Positions 52,355-61,243 of a DNA stretch of 64,000 nt are shown here, one piece after another (position 1 is the stretch's first letter; each line of letters starts with the position of its first letter). The stretch comes from Pseudomonas japonica (lineage in GTDB: Bacteria; Pseudomonadota; Gammaproteobacteria; Pseudomonadales; Pseudomonadaceae): NCBI RefSeq assembly GCF_900188455.1, contig NZ_FZOL01000001.1, positions 186,001 to 250,000 on the forward strand. Direction: 5' to 3'. The notes under the pieces are model-generated. The model was given only the letters and a program-made list of their open reading frames with translations. It made no database searches and was not told the origin of the DNA. A program made the translations under genes and the position numbers.

Positions 52355-54229
52355 TCAGATGCGGAAGCTGCCGACCAGGTGCTTCAGGCGACCGGCCTGT
52401 TCTTCCAGGTCCGCGCAGGCGCGCAGGGTCGATTGCAGGTTCTCGACACCTTCCTGGTTGAGCATGTTGATTTCGCTGATGTCCATGTTGATCGAGTCGA
52501 CCACGGCGGTCTGCTCCTCGGTGGCGGTGGCCACCGACTGGTTCATGCCGTCGATCTCGCCGATACGCTGGGTCACGCTGTTCAGGCGCTCGCCCGCCTG
52601 GTTGGCGATGTTCACGCTGTCACTACTGTGGCGCTGGCTCTGGCTCATGGTTTCCACCGACTCGCGAGCGCCGACCTGCAGTTCCTCGATCATGTTCTGC
52701 ACCTGCTGCGCCGACTCCTGGGTGCGGTGCGCGAGGTTGCGCACCTCGTCGGCGACCACGGCGAAACCACGCCCGGCCTCGCCGGCACGGGCGGCCTCGA
52801 TCGCGGCATTGAGGGCCAGCAGGTTGGTCTGCTGGGAAATGCTGGTGATCACTTCGAGGATCTGGCCGATGTTGACGGTCTTGCTGTTCAGCGTCTCGAT
52901 ATGGGTGCTGGAGGTCGAGATCATGTCCGACAGACGATTCATCGCCTGGATGCTGCGGTCCACCACTTGCTGGCCTTCTTCCGCCAGATGCCGCGCCGAA
53001 CTGGCCTGCTGCGAAGCCTGGGCCGCGTTATGGGCGATTTCCTGGGCGGCGGCGCCGAGCTGGTTGATCGCCGCGGCGACGCTGTTGGTGCGGTTGCTCT
53101 GCTCGTCGGAGTTGACCATCGACGAGTTCGAGGCGCTGACCACGCGCAGGGCCACTTCGTTGACGTGCTCGGTGGCCGAGGCCACTTCGCGGATCGACTC
53201 GTGGATACGCCCGACGAAATGGTTGAAGGCCTTGCCGAGCATGCCGAATTCGTCGTGGTTGTGGATATTCAGGCGGCGAGTCAGGTCGCCTTCGCCCTGG
53301 GCGATGCCTTCCATCGCGCGGATCATGGTGTGCAGCGGACGCAGCAGGACGTTGATCAGCAGGCCCAGCAGACCAATGATGAAGGCTACGGCAATGATCG
53401 TGGCAACCACCGCGGAAGTGCGGAATTTGCTCAGCATTGCGTAGGCCTTGTCCTTATCCACGGACAGACCGATATACCAGTTGGCCGAAGGCAGGCCCTT
53501 GACCGGGGTGAAGCTGAGGATCCGGGTGGTGCCGTCCAGTTCCACCTCCACCGGCTCGCGGGCCAGGCGTGGGGTGTTCTGCGGGAACACATCGGTCAGC
53601 GACTTCATGGTCAGGTCTTTGTTCGGGTGCACCAGGATCTTGCCCTGGTCGTTGACCAGGAAGGCATAGCCCATGCCGCCGAAGTTCAGCGAGTTGATGA
53701 TCTCCACCAGGCCGTCCAGGGCCAGGTCGCCACCCACCACGCCGACATCGCGGCTGACCGCGCCGATGATCGAAATGACCATCTTGCCGGTACTGGCATC
53801 GATATAGGGTTCGGTCAGCATGGTCTTGCCCACGGACATGCCGTCCTTGTACCAGGGACGTACGCGCGGATCGTAGCCGTCGGGCATTTTCATCTGCGGA
53901 CGAATGGTGAAGTCACCATTCGGATGGCCCATGTAAACAGTCAGGAAACTTGAAGTAAGGGCCTTCTGCGCGAGCAGTTCGCCAACCTTCTGCGGATCGG
54001 CGGCAATGTTCTGCACGACGTTTTCCACCAGCAGAATACGACCGTCGAACAGGTTCTTGATGTTGGTTGCCGTACTGTCGCCCATTTCCTGAAGATAGTT
54101 CTCCAGGTTTTCCCGAATCGCATTACGCTGCAAGTAGTCGTTGTACAGCGTGAACAGGCTGAACGCGATCATGACGATCAGTGAGGCGGCCAACAGAATT
54201 TTGTGGCTGAAACGGAGATTTTTATTCAT
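52355..54229 (-). CDS. Amino-acid-type methyl-accepting chemotaxis protein (PctA/B/C-like)
   Basis: A 624-residue chemoreceptor. One membrane helix (about 10-28), a dCache periplasmic domain, a second helix (near 275-295), HAMP, and a long signalling coiled coil with the hairpin tip [23 protein letters not shown] follow in order. The dCache_1AA amino-acid motif is visible: Tyr119, Arg124, Trp126, Tyr127, Asp144 and Asp168. Ligand amino acids bind there in PctA, PctB and PctC. No C-terminal pentapeptide for CheR binding. Its position parallels PA4309/PA4310. Confidence 0.9.
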   Translation of the reverse strand: MNKNLRFSHKILLAASLIVMIAFSLFTLYNDYLQRNAIRENLENYLQEMGDSTATNIKNLFDGRILLVENVVQNIAADPQKVGELLAQKALTSSFLTVYMGHPNGDFTIRPQMKMPDGYDPRVRPWYKDGMSVGKTMLTEPYIDASTGKMVISIIGAVSRDVGVVGGDLALDGLVEIINSLNFGGMGYAFLVNDQGKILVHPNKDLTMKSLTDVFPQNTPRLAREPVEVELDGTTRILSFTPVKGLPSANWYIGLSVDKDKAYAMLSKFRTSAVVATIIAVAFIIGLLGLLINVLLRPLHTMIRAMEGIAQGEGDLTRRLNIHNHDEFGMLGKAFNHFVGRIHESIREVASATEHVNEVALRVVSASNSSMVNSDEQSNRTNSVAAAINQLGAAAQEIAHNAAQASQQASSARHLAEEGQQVVDRSIQAMNRLSDMISTSSTHIETLNSKTVNIGQILEVITSISQQTNLLALNAAIEAARAGEAGRGFAVVADEVRNLAHRTQESAQQVQNMIEELQVGARESVETMSQSQRHSSDSVNIANQAGERLNSVTQRIGEIDGMNQSVATATEEQTAVVDSINMDISEINMLNQEGVENLQSTLRACADLEEQAGRLKHLVGSFRI

Positions 54230-54399
54230 GGCTTGTTGGGTCCGCTAAGGTCTTGAATATCCGGGTCGTTCGCACGAAAGAGCATCGCGAAAGCAGAGCA
54301 TTCCCATGTCCTTGTCGGGGTTTTCCTGACTTTCTTGTAGCAATCACACTTCGGTATCGGCTGACTCACACCAAAGCTTTATATGGAGGATGAAAAAAC

Positions 54400-55875
54400 A
54401 TGGCGGATTCTGTGCAATTCGTTCTCGGCGGCGATCTTGACGGACAGCCGGTTTCCCAGTCCCTGCGCCTGGCCAACCGCCATGGTCTGGTGGCCGGGGC
54501 CACCGGTACCGGCAAGACCGTGACGCTGCAGCATCTGGCCGAGGCCTTCAGCGACGCCGGGGTGGCGGTGTTCGCCGCGGACGTCAAGGGCGACCTGTGC
54601 GGCCTGGGCGCGGCAGGCAATCCCCAGGGCAAGGTGGCCGAGCGTATCGCCGGGATGCCCTGGTTGAATCATCGTCCCCAGGCCTATCCGGTGACGTTGT
54701 GGGATATCCACGGCCAGTCCGGTCATCCATTGCGTACCACCCTGAGCGAAATGGGTCCGCTGCTGTTGGGCAATCTGCTGGAGTTGAACGACAGCCAGCA
54801 GGCCGCGCTGTATGCGGCGTTCAAGGTGGCCGACCGGGAAGGTCTGCTGTTGCTGGATATCAAGGACCTCAAGGCCCTGCTCGGGCATCTCAAGGACAAC
54901 CCGCAATTGCTGGGCGAAGACAGCGCGCTGATGACCAGCGGTTCGACCCAGGCCTTGCTGCGTCGCCTGGCGACCCTTGAACAGCAGGGCGCGGAGGCGC
55001 TGTTCGGCGAGCCGGCGCTGCAACTGGAGGATCTGCTGCAGCCGGCGGCGGATGGGCGCGGGCGCATTCACCTGCTGGATGCCAGTCGGCTGGTGCATGA
55101 GTCGCCCAAGGTCTACGCGACTTTCCTGTTGTGGCTGCTGGCCGAGTTGTTCGAGCAACTGCCGGAGCGCGGCGATGCCGACAAGCCACTGCTGGCGCTG
55201 TTCTTCGACGAGGCGCACCTGCTCTTCAGCGGCACGCCGAAGGCCTTGCAGGACCGTCTGGAACAGGTGGTGCGGTTGATTCGTTCCAAGGGCGTCGGGG
55301 TGTACTTCGTCACCCAGTCGCCAGGCGATCTGCCGGATGATGTCCTGGCGCAATTGGGGCTGCGTATCCAGCATGGCCTGCGCGCGTTCACGGCCAAGGA
55401 GCAGAAATCCCTGCGCGCGGTGGCCGACGGCTTCCGGCCCAATCCGGCGTTCGACACCCTCAGCGTGCTGACCGAACTGGGTATCGGCGAAGCGCTGGTG
55501 GGTACCCTGCAGGACAAGGGCACGCCGGGGATGGTCGAACGGGTGTTGATCGTTCCGCCGCAGTCACGCATCGGGCCGTTGAGCGCTGCCGAGCGGACAG
55601 CCCTGGTGGCGGCTTCGCCACTGGCCGGGCGCTACGACAAGCCGGTCGACCGGGAGTCGGCCTACGAAATGCTCAGCGCGCGCAAAGGCGAGGTGGCCGA
55701 GGCGCCGACGGTGGCCAAGGCAGAAGAGGAGAGTCTGGCGGACAAGGCGGGAGAGTTCCTGCAGAGCGCGGCGGGGCAGGCGATCAAGTCGGCGGTGCGG
55801 CAGGCGGCCAATCAACTGGGCCGGCAGTTGGTGCGAGGCTTGATGGGCTCGTTGCTGGGTGGAAAGCGCAAATAG
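54400..55875 (+). CDS. HerA-like / DUF853 (YjgR) ATPase
   Basis: A 491-residue P-loop ATPase. Walker A is VAGATGTGKTVTL (near residues 28-40) and Walker B LLALFFDEAHLLF (near 265). The family is DUF853/YjgR, related to HerA and VirB4-like ATPases, of unknown role, often called a helicase. The C-terminal region is Ala-rich and contains AGEFLQSAAGQAIKSAVRQAA, perhaps an amphipathic membrane segment. GGAGG lies 10 bases before the ATG. Confidence 0.88.
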   Translation: MADSVQFVLGGDLDGQPVSQSLRLANRHGLVAGATGTGKTVTLQHLAEAFSDAGVAVFAADVKGDLCGLGAAGNPQGKVAERIAGMPWLNHRPQAYPVTLWDIHGQSGHPLRTTLSEMGPLLLGNLLELNDSQQAALYAAFKVADREGLLLLDIKDLKALLGHLKDNPQLLGEDSALMTSGSTQALLRRLATLEQQGAEALFGEPALQLEDLLQPAADGRGRIHLLDASRLVHESPKVYATFLLWLLAELFEQLPERGDADKPLLALFFDEAHLLFSGTPKALQDRLEQVVRLIRSKGVGVYFVTQSPGDLPDDVLAQLGLRIQHGLRAFTAKEQKSLRAVADGFRPNPAFDTLSVLTELGIGEALVGTLQDKGTPGMVERVLIVPPQSRIGPLSAAERTALVAASPLAGRYDKPVDRESAYEMLSARKGEVAEAPTVAKAEEESLADKAGEFLQSAAGQAIKSAVRQAANQLGRQLVRGLMGSLLGGKRK

Positions 55876-55885
55876 CGCAGGCATG

Positions 55886-55911
55886 AAAAAGGCGCCCCGG
55901 GGCGCCTTTTT
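55886..55911. terminator. Shared terminator of the HerA-like gene and pit
   Basis: The perfect palindrome GGCGCCCCGGGGCGCC is flanked by AAAAA and TTTTT. It sits 11 bp after the rightward stop and 15 bp from the leftward pit stop. Confidence 0.92.
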
Positions 55912-55925
55912 CATGTTCGGATCAC

Positions 55926-57398
55926 TCAGCCGACGAAGCGGGTGGAGATCCAGAACAGACCCGCCGCCAGGCCCATCGAGGCCGGCAGGGTCAGTACCCA
56001 GGCCAGCAGGATGGTGCGAACCGTGCCGCCCTGCAGGCCGCTCTTGTTCGCCACCATGGTCCCGGCGACACCGGACGACAGTACGTGGGTGGTGGAAACC
56101 GGCAGGCTGAAGATGTTCGCCATGCCGATGGCGCAGGCCGCGGTGATCTGCGCCGACATGCCCTGGGCGTAGGTCATGCCCTGCTTGCCGATCTTCTCGC
56201 CAATGGTCAGTACCACACGTTTCCAGCCGACCATGGTGCCGAGGCCGAGGGCCAGGGCGACCGCGAGGATGACCCAGAACGGTGCGTATTCGGTGGTCGC
56301 CGTCAGGTCCTTGCGCAGCTTCTCCAGGTCGGATTTTTCACGGGCCTGCAGGCCCGGCAGCTTGCCGACCTTCTTCGCGGTGTCATCCAGGCAGAGCAGG
56401 TAGCGACGAACTTCGACACGGGTTTCCGCGCTCAGCGCACGGTAGTCGGCGACGCCTTCCAGCGACTGCTGCAGCGCGGCGATGGTCGGTTCGGTCTGGT
56501 GCGGGTTGCAGCTGAACTGCTCCGGCAGGTCGCCTTTGGCGGCCTTGCCCAGGGCCAGGAACTCACCGAGGGTTTCGTGGTTGCGTTCGTAGAACTGGCT
56601 CAGGTGCAGGGTCGCGTCGCGGGTCCGCTCGATCTGGTAGGTGGTGCTGTTGAGGTCGAGAACGAACTGCTGCGGGACGATACCGATCAGCACCAGCATG
56701 ATCAGGCCGATACCTTTCTGACCGTCGTTGGAACCGTGCACGAAGCTTACGCCCATGGCCGACATGACCAGGACCAGGCGGTTCCAGAACGGTGGGTGCT
56801 TCTTGTCGTCGAGCATGCGGCGCTGTTCCGGCGTCTTGTGCATCTTCGACAGCGGGCGCCACCACTTCAGGCCGAGCAGGACCAGCGCGGCGACCAGGAA
56901 ACCGGCCATCGGCGACAGTACCAGGGACATGCCGATATCGATCGCTTTCTGCCAGTTCACCCCGTCACCCAGGGGAATGTCGTTGATCAGCGCGTTGGCC
57001 AGGCCGACGCCGAGGATCGAGCCGATCAGGGTATGCGAGCTGGACGCCGGGATGCCGAAGTACCAGGTGCCGAGGTTCCAGGCGATGGCTGCGGCCAGCA
57101 GCGAGAAGACCATGGCCAGGCCGTGCCCGGTGTTGACGTTGATCAGCAGTTCCACCGGCAGCAGGTGAACGATGGCGTAGGCGACACCGACACCGCCGAG
57201 CAGCACACCGAGGAAGTTGAAGACACCGGAGGCGAAGACGGCCAGTTGCGGGGGCATGGCTTTGGTGTAGATGACAGTCGCGACCGCGTTCGCGGTGTCA
57301 TGAAAGCCATTGATGAACTCGAAGGCGAGTACGAAGGTCAAGGCGAGGATGAGGCTCACCAGTACCCACGCATCAAGTCCGCTGAATAATTCGATCAT
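55926..57398 (-). CDS. pit: Pit-family inorganic phosphate transporter
   Basis: A 490-residue phosphate transporter with two duplicated halves (ALTFVLAFEFINGFHDTANAV and GSNDGQKGIGLIMLVLIGI; GFHDTANAV and SFVHGSNDGQKG are the PiT signatures). A long hydrophilic loop (roughly 230-370) lies between the halves. It imports metal-phosphate with protons, a low-affinity constitutive uptake. A weak promoter (CATAAT at 57437-57432) stands upstream. Confidence 0.93.
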   Translation of the reverse strand: MIELFSGLDAWVLVSLILALTFVLAFEFINGFHDTANAVATVIYTKAMPPQLAVFASGVFNFLGVLLGGVGVAYAIVHLLPVELLINVNTGHGLAMVFSLLAAAIAWNLGTWYFGIPASSSHTLIGSILGVGLANALINDIPLGDGVNWQKAIDIGMSLVLSPMAGFLVAALVLLGLKWWRPLSKMHKTPEQRRMLDDKKHPPFWNRLVLVMSAMGVSFVHGSNDGQKGIGLIMLVLIGIVPQQFVLDLNSTTYQIERTRDATLHLSQFYERNHETLGEFLALGKAAKGDLPEQFSCNPHQTEPTIAALQQSLEGVADYRALSAETRVEVRRYLLCLDDTAKKVGKLPGLQAREKSDLEKLRKDLTATTEYAPFWVILAVALALGLGTMVGWKRVVLTIGEKIGKQGMTYAQGMSAQITAACAIGMANIFSLPVSTTHVLSSGVAGTMVANKSGLQGGTVRTILLAWVLTLPASMGLAAGLFWISTRFVG

Positions 57399-57731
57399 GA
57401 AGGTTTTCTGACCCGGTCATAAGGGGGCGCGATTATGCCAGAAATCCCCCGTAATCAATGCACTGGCTGCTGACCGGTGGAGACCCCCGGAGTGAGGGGT
57501 GTTCACGCGAATGGATCCGCGCTTGCCAGAAAAACGAAGCGAAAATCCACGAGAATATGGATTCTTGACGGCAAATTCGTGAATTGTACGTGTCAGAAAA
57601 GTTTCAAACGAATGTATGAAATTTGTGAGAATCCGTTACGGTTTCATCATCACGACGTAACGATGGGGACGAGGGTACCTGCATGGACAGGTACCACGAC
57701 GATCCCGAACCTGCCTGACGCGGCGCCGGAG
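57399..57731. other. Upstream region of pit
   Basis: This 333-bp stretch has the presumed pit promoter (minus-strand -10 CATAAT at 57432-57437, -35 about CATTGA), an AT-rich part near 57550-57660, and a perfect hairpin GGTACCTG-N6-CAGGTACC at 57674-57695 without a T run. No reading frame looks real. Confidence 0.4.
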
Positions 57732-57932
57732 TCACGGCTCCTCGACGTTCAGGTCCTTTTCCATCTTGCGCAGTTCTTCGGCGAAGACCTGGTCCATGAC
57801 GGTGGCGCGCTTGCGCCAGGGTTTGCGTTCCGGGTCGGGTTGAGCGGCGTAGGTAGTGACTTCGCCACCATAAAGGTCCTTGAAGCGTTGTTCCTGGCGC
57901 TCAAGTTCCGCGCGCAGTTCGTCTTTCGTCAC
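57732..57932 (-). CDS. Small charged conserved-type protein
   Basis: A 66-residue protein starting with GTG at 57932, with AGGTAG upstream. The sequence [38 protein letters not shown] is highly charged and helical, ending [15 protein letters not shown]. No domain is recognised; it is cytoplasmic, 11 Glu in 66 residues. A longer frame begins at 58001 with ATG, but the sequence before VTKDEL ([16 protein letters not shown]) is not similar in composition. Context: between pit and a non-coding stretch. Confidence 0.68.
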   Translation of the reverse strand: MTKDELRAELERQEQRFKDLYGGEVTTYAAQPDPERKPWRKRATVMDQVFAEELRKMEKDLNVEEP

Positions 57933-58290
57933 AGTGCTACCTGTTATCAAATTAACGCTGGCTTTTCGCGAAGGCGTTGCAGCAGGAGTTGCATGACGCA
58001 CACGCGGCTACGGTTGCCAGAGTGTCAACGGCTGTCGCAGCAACAGATTATTGTCGTGTGTCGACGCTTGTTTGCGTCCGACACGGGATCCGGACAATTG
58101 AATGGATGGATCCATAATGCGTGACCCTGGCGGGTGGCATCAGGTTTTGATTATAGCAATTGATATCCGCAAGGAAACTGGCAATCAATCTCTTACAGGA
58201 AGGGACATTAAACAAAGGGACTTTGTTTCCTTCTTGTTCTGCGCGGCATTTATTCCGTGGTGGAAGAGATGTCCACGGTACTTTTCCGTT
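57933..58290. other. Intergenic region with small hairpins
   Basis: No gene seen. Two inverted repeats stand out: AAACAAAG-GGA-CTTTGTTT at 58210-58228 (perfect) and CCGTGG-N12-CCACGG at 58255-58278. Composition is AT-richer than the flanks near 58090-58260. Confidence 0.4.
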
Positions 58291-58293
58291 CTG

Positions 58294-58325
58294 AATAAAA
58301 AACGGCCTCGCTGGTGGGCGAGGCC
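58294..58325 (-). terminator. Terminator of the predicted small RNA
   Basis: On the minus strand GGCCTCGC-CCACCA-GCGAGGCC is an 8-bp perfect stem followed by GTTTTTTATT. No protein gene lies just to its right in that direction, so it needs a small transcript to explain it. Confidence 0.85.
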
Positions 58326-58384
58326 GTACCCGGGACTTCTACGGTGGGTACCTGACCAGTCTCTCCAAGAAGCCACAAGGGCGG
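58294..58384 (-). ncRNA. Probable small RNA divergent from pcaR
   Basis: A leftward transcript of about 90 nt is predicted. It has a promoter (TTGACC at 58418-58413, 16 bases, TATACC at 58396-58391), starts near 58384, and ends in a strong terminator (58294-58325). No reading frame of note lies in it. The body has GGTACC and other self-complementary parts (GGGTACGGCC). I cannot match it to a named Pseudomonas sRNA. Confidence 0.55.
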
Positions 58385-58390
58385 AGGAAA

Positions 58391-58418
58391 GGTATAAGCA
58401 ATTGTGGTCATCGGTCAA
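58391..58418 (-). promoter_or_regulatory. Leftward sigma-70 promoter of the predicted small RNA
   Basis: Minus strand -35 TTGACC (5 of 6), spacer 16, -10 TATACC (4 of 6). The -35 abuts the -35 of pcaR (TTGCGA at 58419-58424) without a base between. Confidence 0.6.
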
Positions 58419-58447
58419 TTGCGATTATCGGTCGATGGTTCGATAAT
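58419..58447 (+). promoter_or_regulatory. pcaR promoter
   Basis: TTGCGA (58419-58424), 17 bases, then GATAAT (58442-58447). The -10 lies within the right operator half, so PcaR binding would block its own transcription. Confidence 0.6.
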
Positions 58448-58452
58448 CGCAC
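58421..58452. promoter_or_regulatory. PcaR operator at pcaR
   Basis: GCGATTATCG-N10-CGATAATCGC are perfect 10-bp inverted arms (58421-58450). The right part contains GTTCGATAATCGCAC, the 15-bp PcaR target as I recall it from P. putida (58438-58452). Confidence 0.8.
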
Positions 58453-58478
58453 CTGTGAGTGTGTGACCGAGGTGAGTC

Positions 58479-59354
58479 ATGAGTGATGAAACAACCCCAA
58501 AGGGACCTGGATTGAACGATCACGTGCGCAGTTCGTTTGCGTCCCTGGCGCCGCCCATCGTGGCGTCGCCGGCCAAGCGTATCCAGGCGTTCACCGGCGA
58601 TCCGGATTTCATGACGTCCCTGGCCCGCGGGCTGGCGGTGGTGCAGGCGTTCCAGGAGCGCAAGCGGCACCTGACCATCGCCCAGATCAGCCACCGCACC
58701 GAGATCCCCCGGGCGGCGGTGCGGCGTTGCCTGCACACGCTGATCAAACTGGGCTATGCCACCACCGACGGACGCACCTATTCGCTGTTGCCCAAGGTGC
58801 TGACCCTGGGGCATGCCTACCTGTCTTCGACGCCGCTGGCGGTATCCGCCCAGCCGTACCTGGACCGCATGAGCGATCAACTGCACGAGGCCTGCAACAT
58901 GGCCACCCTGGAAGGCGACGACATTCTCTATATCGCCCGCTCGGCCACGGTGCAGCGCCTGATTTCGGTGGACCTGTCGGTGGGCGGGCGATTACCCGCC
59001 TATTGCACGTCCATGGGGCGCATCCTGCTGGCCGCGCTGGATGACGCCACCCTTCACGAATACCTGGAACACGCCGACCTGCAGGCCAAGACCAGCCGCA
59101 CCATCCACGACCCGCACGCGTTGCTGGAATGCCTGCAAGCGGTGCGTCAGCAAGGCTGGTGCATCGTCGACCAGGAGCTGGAACAAGGCCTGCGCTCCAT
59201 CGCCGTGCCGGTGTACGACGCTTCCGGGCAGGTCCTCGCCGCGCTGAATGTCAGTACCCATGCCGGGCGGGTCAGTCGCAGCGAGCTGGAGCAGCGTTTC
59301 CTGCCGATCATGCTCGCCGCCAGCCGCGACCTGAGTGCGCAATTGTTTGCCTGA
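58479..59354 (+). CDS. pcaR: PcaR IclR-family regulator
   Basis: A 291-residue IclR regulator. The winged helix RGLAVVQAFQERKRHLTIAQ, SHRTEIPRAAVRRCLHTLIKLGYA is followed by the effector domain (CNMATLEGDDILYIARSAT; CTSMGRILLAA; QELEQGLRSIAVPVYD). With beta-ketoadipate it activates pca genes for aromatic degradation and represses itself. GAGGTGA lies 5-11 bases upstream of the 58479 ATG. It heads a cluster of pcaK, pcaI, pcaJ and pcaF on the same strand. Confidence 0.95.
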   Translation: MSDETTPKGPGLNDHVRSSFASLAPPIVASPAKRIQAFTGDPDFMTSLARGLAVVQAFQERKRHLTIAQISHRTEIPRAAVRRCLHTLIKLGYATTDGRTYSLLPKVLTLGHAYLSSTPLAVSAQPYLDRMSDQLHEACNMATLEGDDILYIARSATVQRLISVDLSVGGRLPAYCTSMGRILLAALDDATLHEYLEHADLQAKTSRTIHDPHALLECLQAVRQQGWCIVDQELEQGLRSIAVPVYDASGQVLAALNVSTHAGRVSRSELEQRFLPIMLAASRDLSAQLFA

Positions 59355-59367
59355 TCGATGCAATCCT

Positions 59368-59402
59368 GTTCGATAAACGCACACTGATGCGTTTATCGAA
59401 TT
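59368..59402. promoter_or_regulatory. PcaR operator before pcaK
   Basis: TTCGATAAACGCA-N6-TGCGTTTATCGAA are perfect 13-bp arms (59369-59400) 230 bp before pcaK. GTTCGATAAACGCAC differs from the pcaR site at one base. A long leader (59403-59629) separates it from the start; I see no other gene there. Confidence 0.72.
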
Positions 59403-59629
59403 GCGTCGTTTCGCCCGCCTGATTAATGTCCCTCGCAACGGTCGGCCCGCCCCGTCCGTCAATAATAATGAGCGAGAGGCAAAGTCCCATGACCCGCACG
59501 TCCTTCCCAGTCCGCTCGTCCGCGCCGCGACGACGCCGCTGAATCGTCCTTTTCAGCTTCACTGAACAGTCTTTGCCCCGACGCACACGCGTCCGCTCGC
59601 GCCTGCCCGCCTTTTTCCGGATAACAATA

Positions 59630-60976
59630 ATGAACAGTCCGCACGCTGCTATCGGAACACCCCTGGATGTCCAGTCGTTCATCAACGCCCAGCCCTTGTC
59701 GCGTTATCAATGGCGGGTGGTGATCCTGTGTTTCCTCATTGTCTTTCTCGACGGCCTGGACACCGCTGCCATGGGTTTCATCGCCCCGGCGCTGTCCCAG
59801 GACTGGGGCATCGACCGCGCCAGCCTCGGCCCGGTGATGAGCGCCGCGCTGATCGGCATGGTCTTCGGCGCCCTCGGTTCCGGTCCGCTGGCTGACCGCT
59901 TCGGGCGCAAGGTGGTGCTGGTCGGCGCGGTGCTGCTGTTCGGTGCCTTCAGCCTGGCTTCGGCCTACAGCAGCAACGTCGATCAATTGCTGGTGCTGCG
60001 TTTCCTCACCGGCCTGGGACTTGGCGCCGGCATGCCCAACGCCACCACGCTGCTCTCCGAGTACACCCCGGAACGCCTCAAGTCGTTGCTGGTGACCAGC
60101 ATGTTCTGCGGCTTCAACCTGGGCATGGCCGGTGGCGGTTTCATTTCCGCCAAGCTGATCCCGGCGTTCGGCTGGCACAGCCTGCTGTTGATCGGTGGCT
60201 TGCTGCCGCTGCTGCTGGTCGTGGTGCTGGTGTTCTGGCTGCCGGAGTCGGCGCGTTTCCTGGTGGTGCGCAATCGCGGCATCGAGAAGATCCGGAAGAC
60301 CCTGGCGCCGATCGAGCCAGCCACCGTGGCCCAGGCCACCGGCTTCAGCGTGCCGGAGCAGAAGATCGTCAAGAGCCGCAACGTGCTCGCGGTGATCTTC
60401 TCCGGGACCTACAGCGTCGGCACCTTGCTGCTGTGGCTGACCTATTTCATGGGCCTGGTCATCGTCTACCTGCTGACCAGCTGGCTGCCGACACTGATGC
60501 GTGACAGCGGCGCGAGCATGGAGCAGGCGGCCTTCATCGGTGCGCTGTTCCAGTTCGGTGGCGTGCTCAGTGCGGTGGCGGTGGGCTGGGCCATGGACCG
60601 CTTCAATCCGCACAAGGTCATCGGCACCTTCTACCTGCTGGCCGGGGTGTTCGCCTACGCGGTCGGGCAGAGCCTGGGCAACATCACCCTGCTGGCGACT
60701 CTGGTGCTGATCGCCGGGATGTGCGTCAACGGTGCGCAGTCGGCGATGCCGTCGCTGGCGGCGCGCTTCTATCCGACCCAGGGGCGGGCCACCGGGGTGT
60801 CGTGGATGCTCGGGATCGGTCGTTTCGGCGCGATCCTCGGGGCGTGGATGGGCGCGACCCTGCTCGGTCTTGGCTGGAATTTCGAGCAGGTGCTGACGGC
60901 GCTGGTGATCCCGGCGGGGCTGGCCACGGTGGCGGTGGTCGTGAAAGGGATCGTCAGTCACGCGGATGCGACCTGA
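59630..60976 (+). CDS. pcaK: PcaK 4-hydroxybenzoate/aromatic acid transporter
   Basis: A 448-residue MFS permease of the aromatic acid:H+ symporter family. Asp41 and Asp44 in FLDGLDTAAMG are the DGxD motif essential in P. putida PcaK; GPLADRFGRKVV is the loop 2-3 motif. It imports 4-hydroxybenzoate and protocatechuate and takes part in chemotaxis to these. The in-frame upstream ATG at 59573 gives an unlikely Arg-rich lead; ATAACAATA precedes the chosen ATG with little pairing to 16S. Confidence 0.94.
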   Translation: MNSPHAAIGTPLDVQSFINAQPLSRYQWRVVILCFLIVFLDGLDTAAMGFIAPALSQDWGIDRASLGPVMSAALIGMVFGALGSGPLADRFGRKVVLVGAVLLFGAFSLASAYSSNVDQLLVLRFLTGLGLGAGMPNATTLLSEYTPERLKSLLVTSMFCGFNLGMAGGGFISAKLIPAFGWHSLLLIGGLLPLLLVVVLVFWLPESARFLVVRNRGIEKIRKTLAPIEPATVAQATGFSVPEQKIVKSRNVLAVIFSGTYSVGTLLLWLTYFMGLVIVYLLTSWLPTLMRDSGASMEQAAFIGALFQFGGVLSAVAVGWAMDRFNPHKVIGTFYLLAGVFAYAVGQSLGNITLLATLVLIAGMCVNGAQSAMPSLAARFYPTQGRATGVSWMLGIGRFGAILGAWMGATLLGLGWNFEQVLTALVIPAGLATVAVVVKGIVSHADAT

Positions 60977-60996
60977 GTTCCAGGTCGTCTGGTTCT

Positions 60997-61088
60997 GGGA
61001 CCGCTATGCGGCCCTTCGCGAGCGAGCTCGCTCCCACAGGGAACAGTGAAAGTCTGCTTTCCGTGGGAGCGAGCTTGCTCGCGAATGG
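60997..61088. repeat. REP doublet, GTGGGAGCGAGC flavour
   Basis: GGGACCGCTATGCGGCCCTT to GCTCGCTCCCAC faces GTGGGAGCGAGCTTGCTCGC, ending GAATGG. The right arm is shortened. It lies between pcaK and the pcaI operator. Confidence 0.85.
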
Positions 61089-61112
61089 ATCAAAAAAGCA
61101 CTCTTACAATCC

Positions 61113-61143
61113 GTTCGATAATCGAACGCTATGCCGATTATCG
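61113..61143. promoter_or_regulatory. PcaR operator before pcaIJ
   Basis: GTTCGATAATCGAAC (61113-61127) and a second half CGATTATCG (61135-61143) form inverted arms with centres 19 bases apart. It lies about 100 bp before pcaI and fits PcaR activation of pcaIJ. Confidence 0.78.
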
Positions 61144-61243
61144 GATTGAACCGCTCCACCCCCCGCCTTAATCTGAGTCCCATACCGGCGCCACTCCAGG
61201 CGCTCCGAACCGACCCCCGACTCAGCACATCCAGGAGTCTTCC

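Noticed and set aside
57674..57695. Hairpin GGTACCTG/CAGGTACC as a terminator
   Set aside because: No T run on either strand and no gene end close by.
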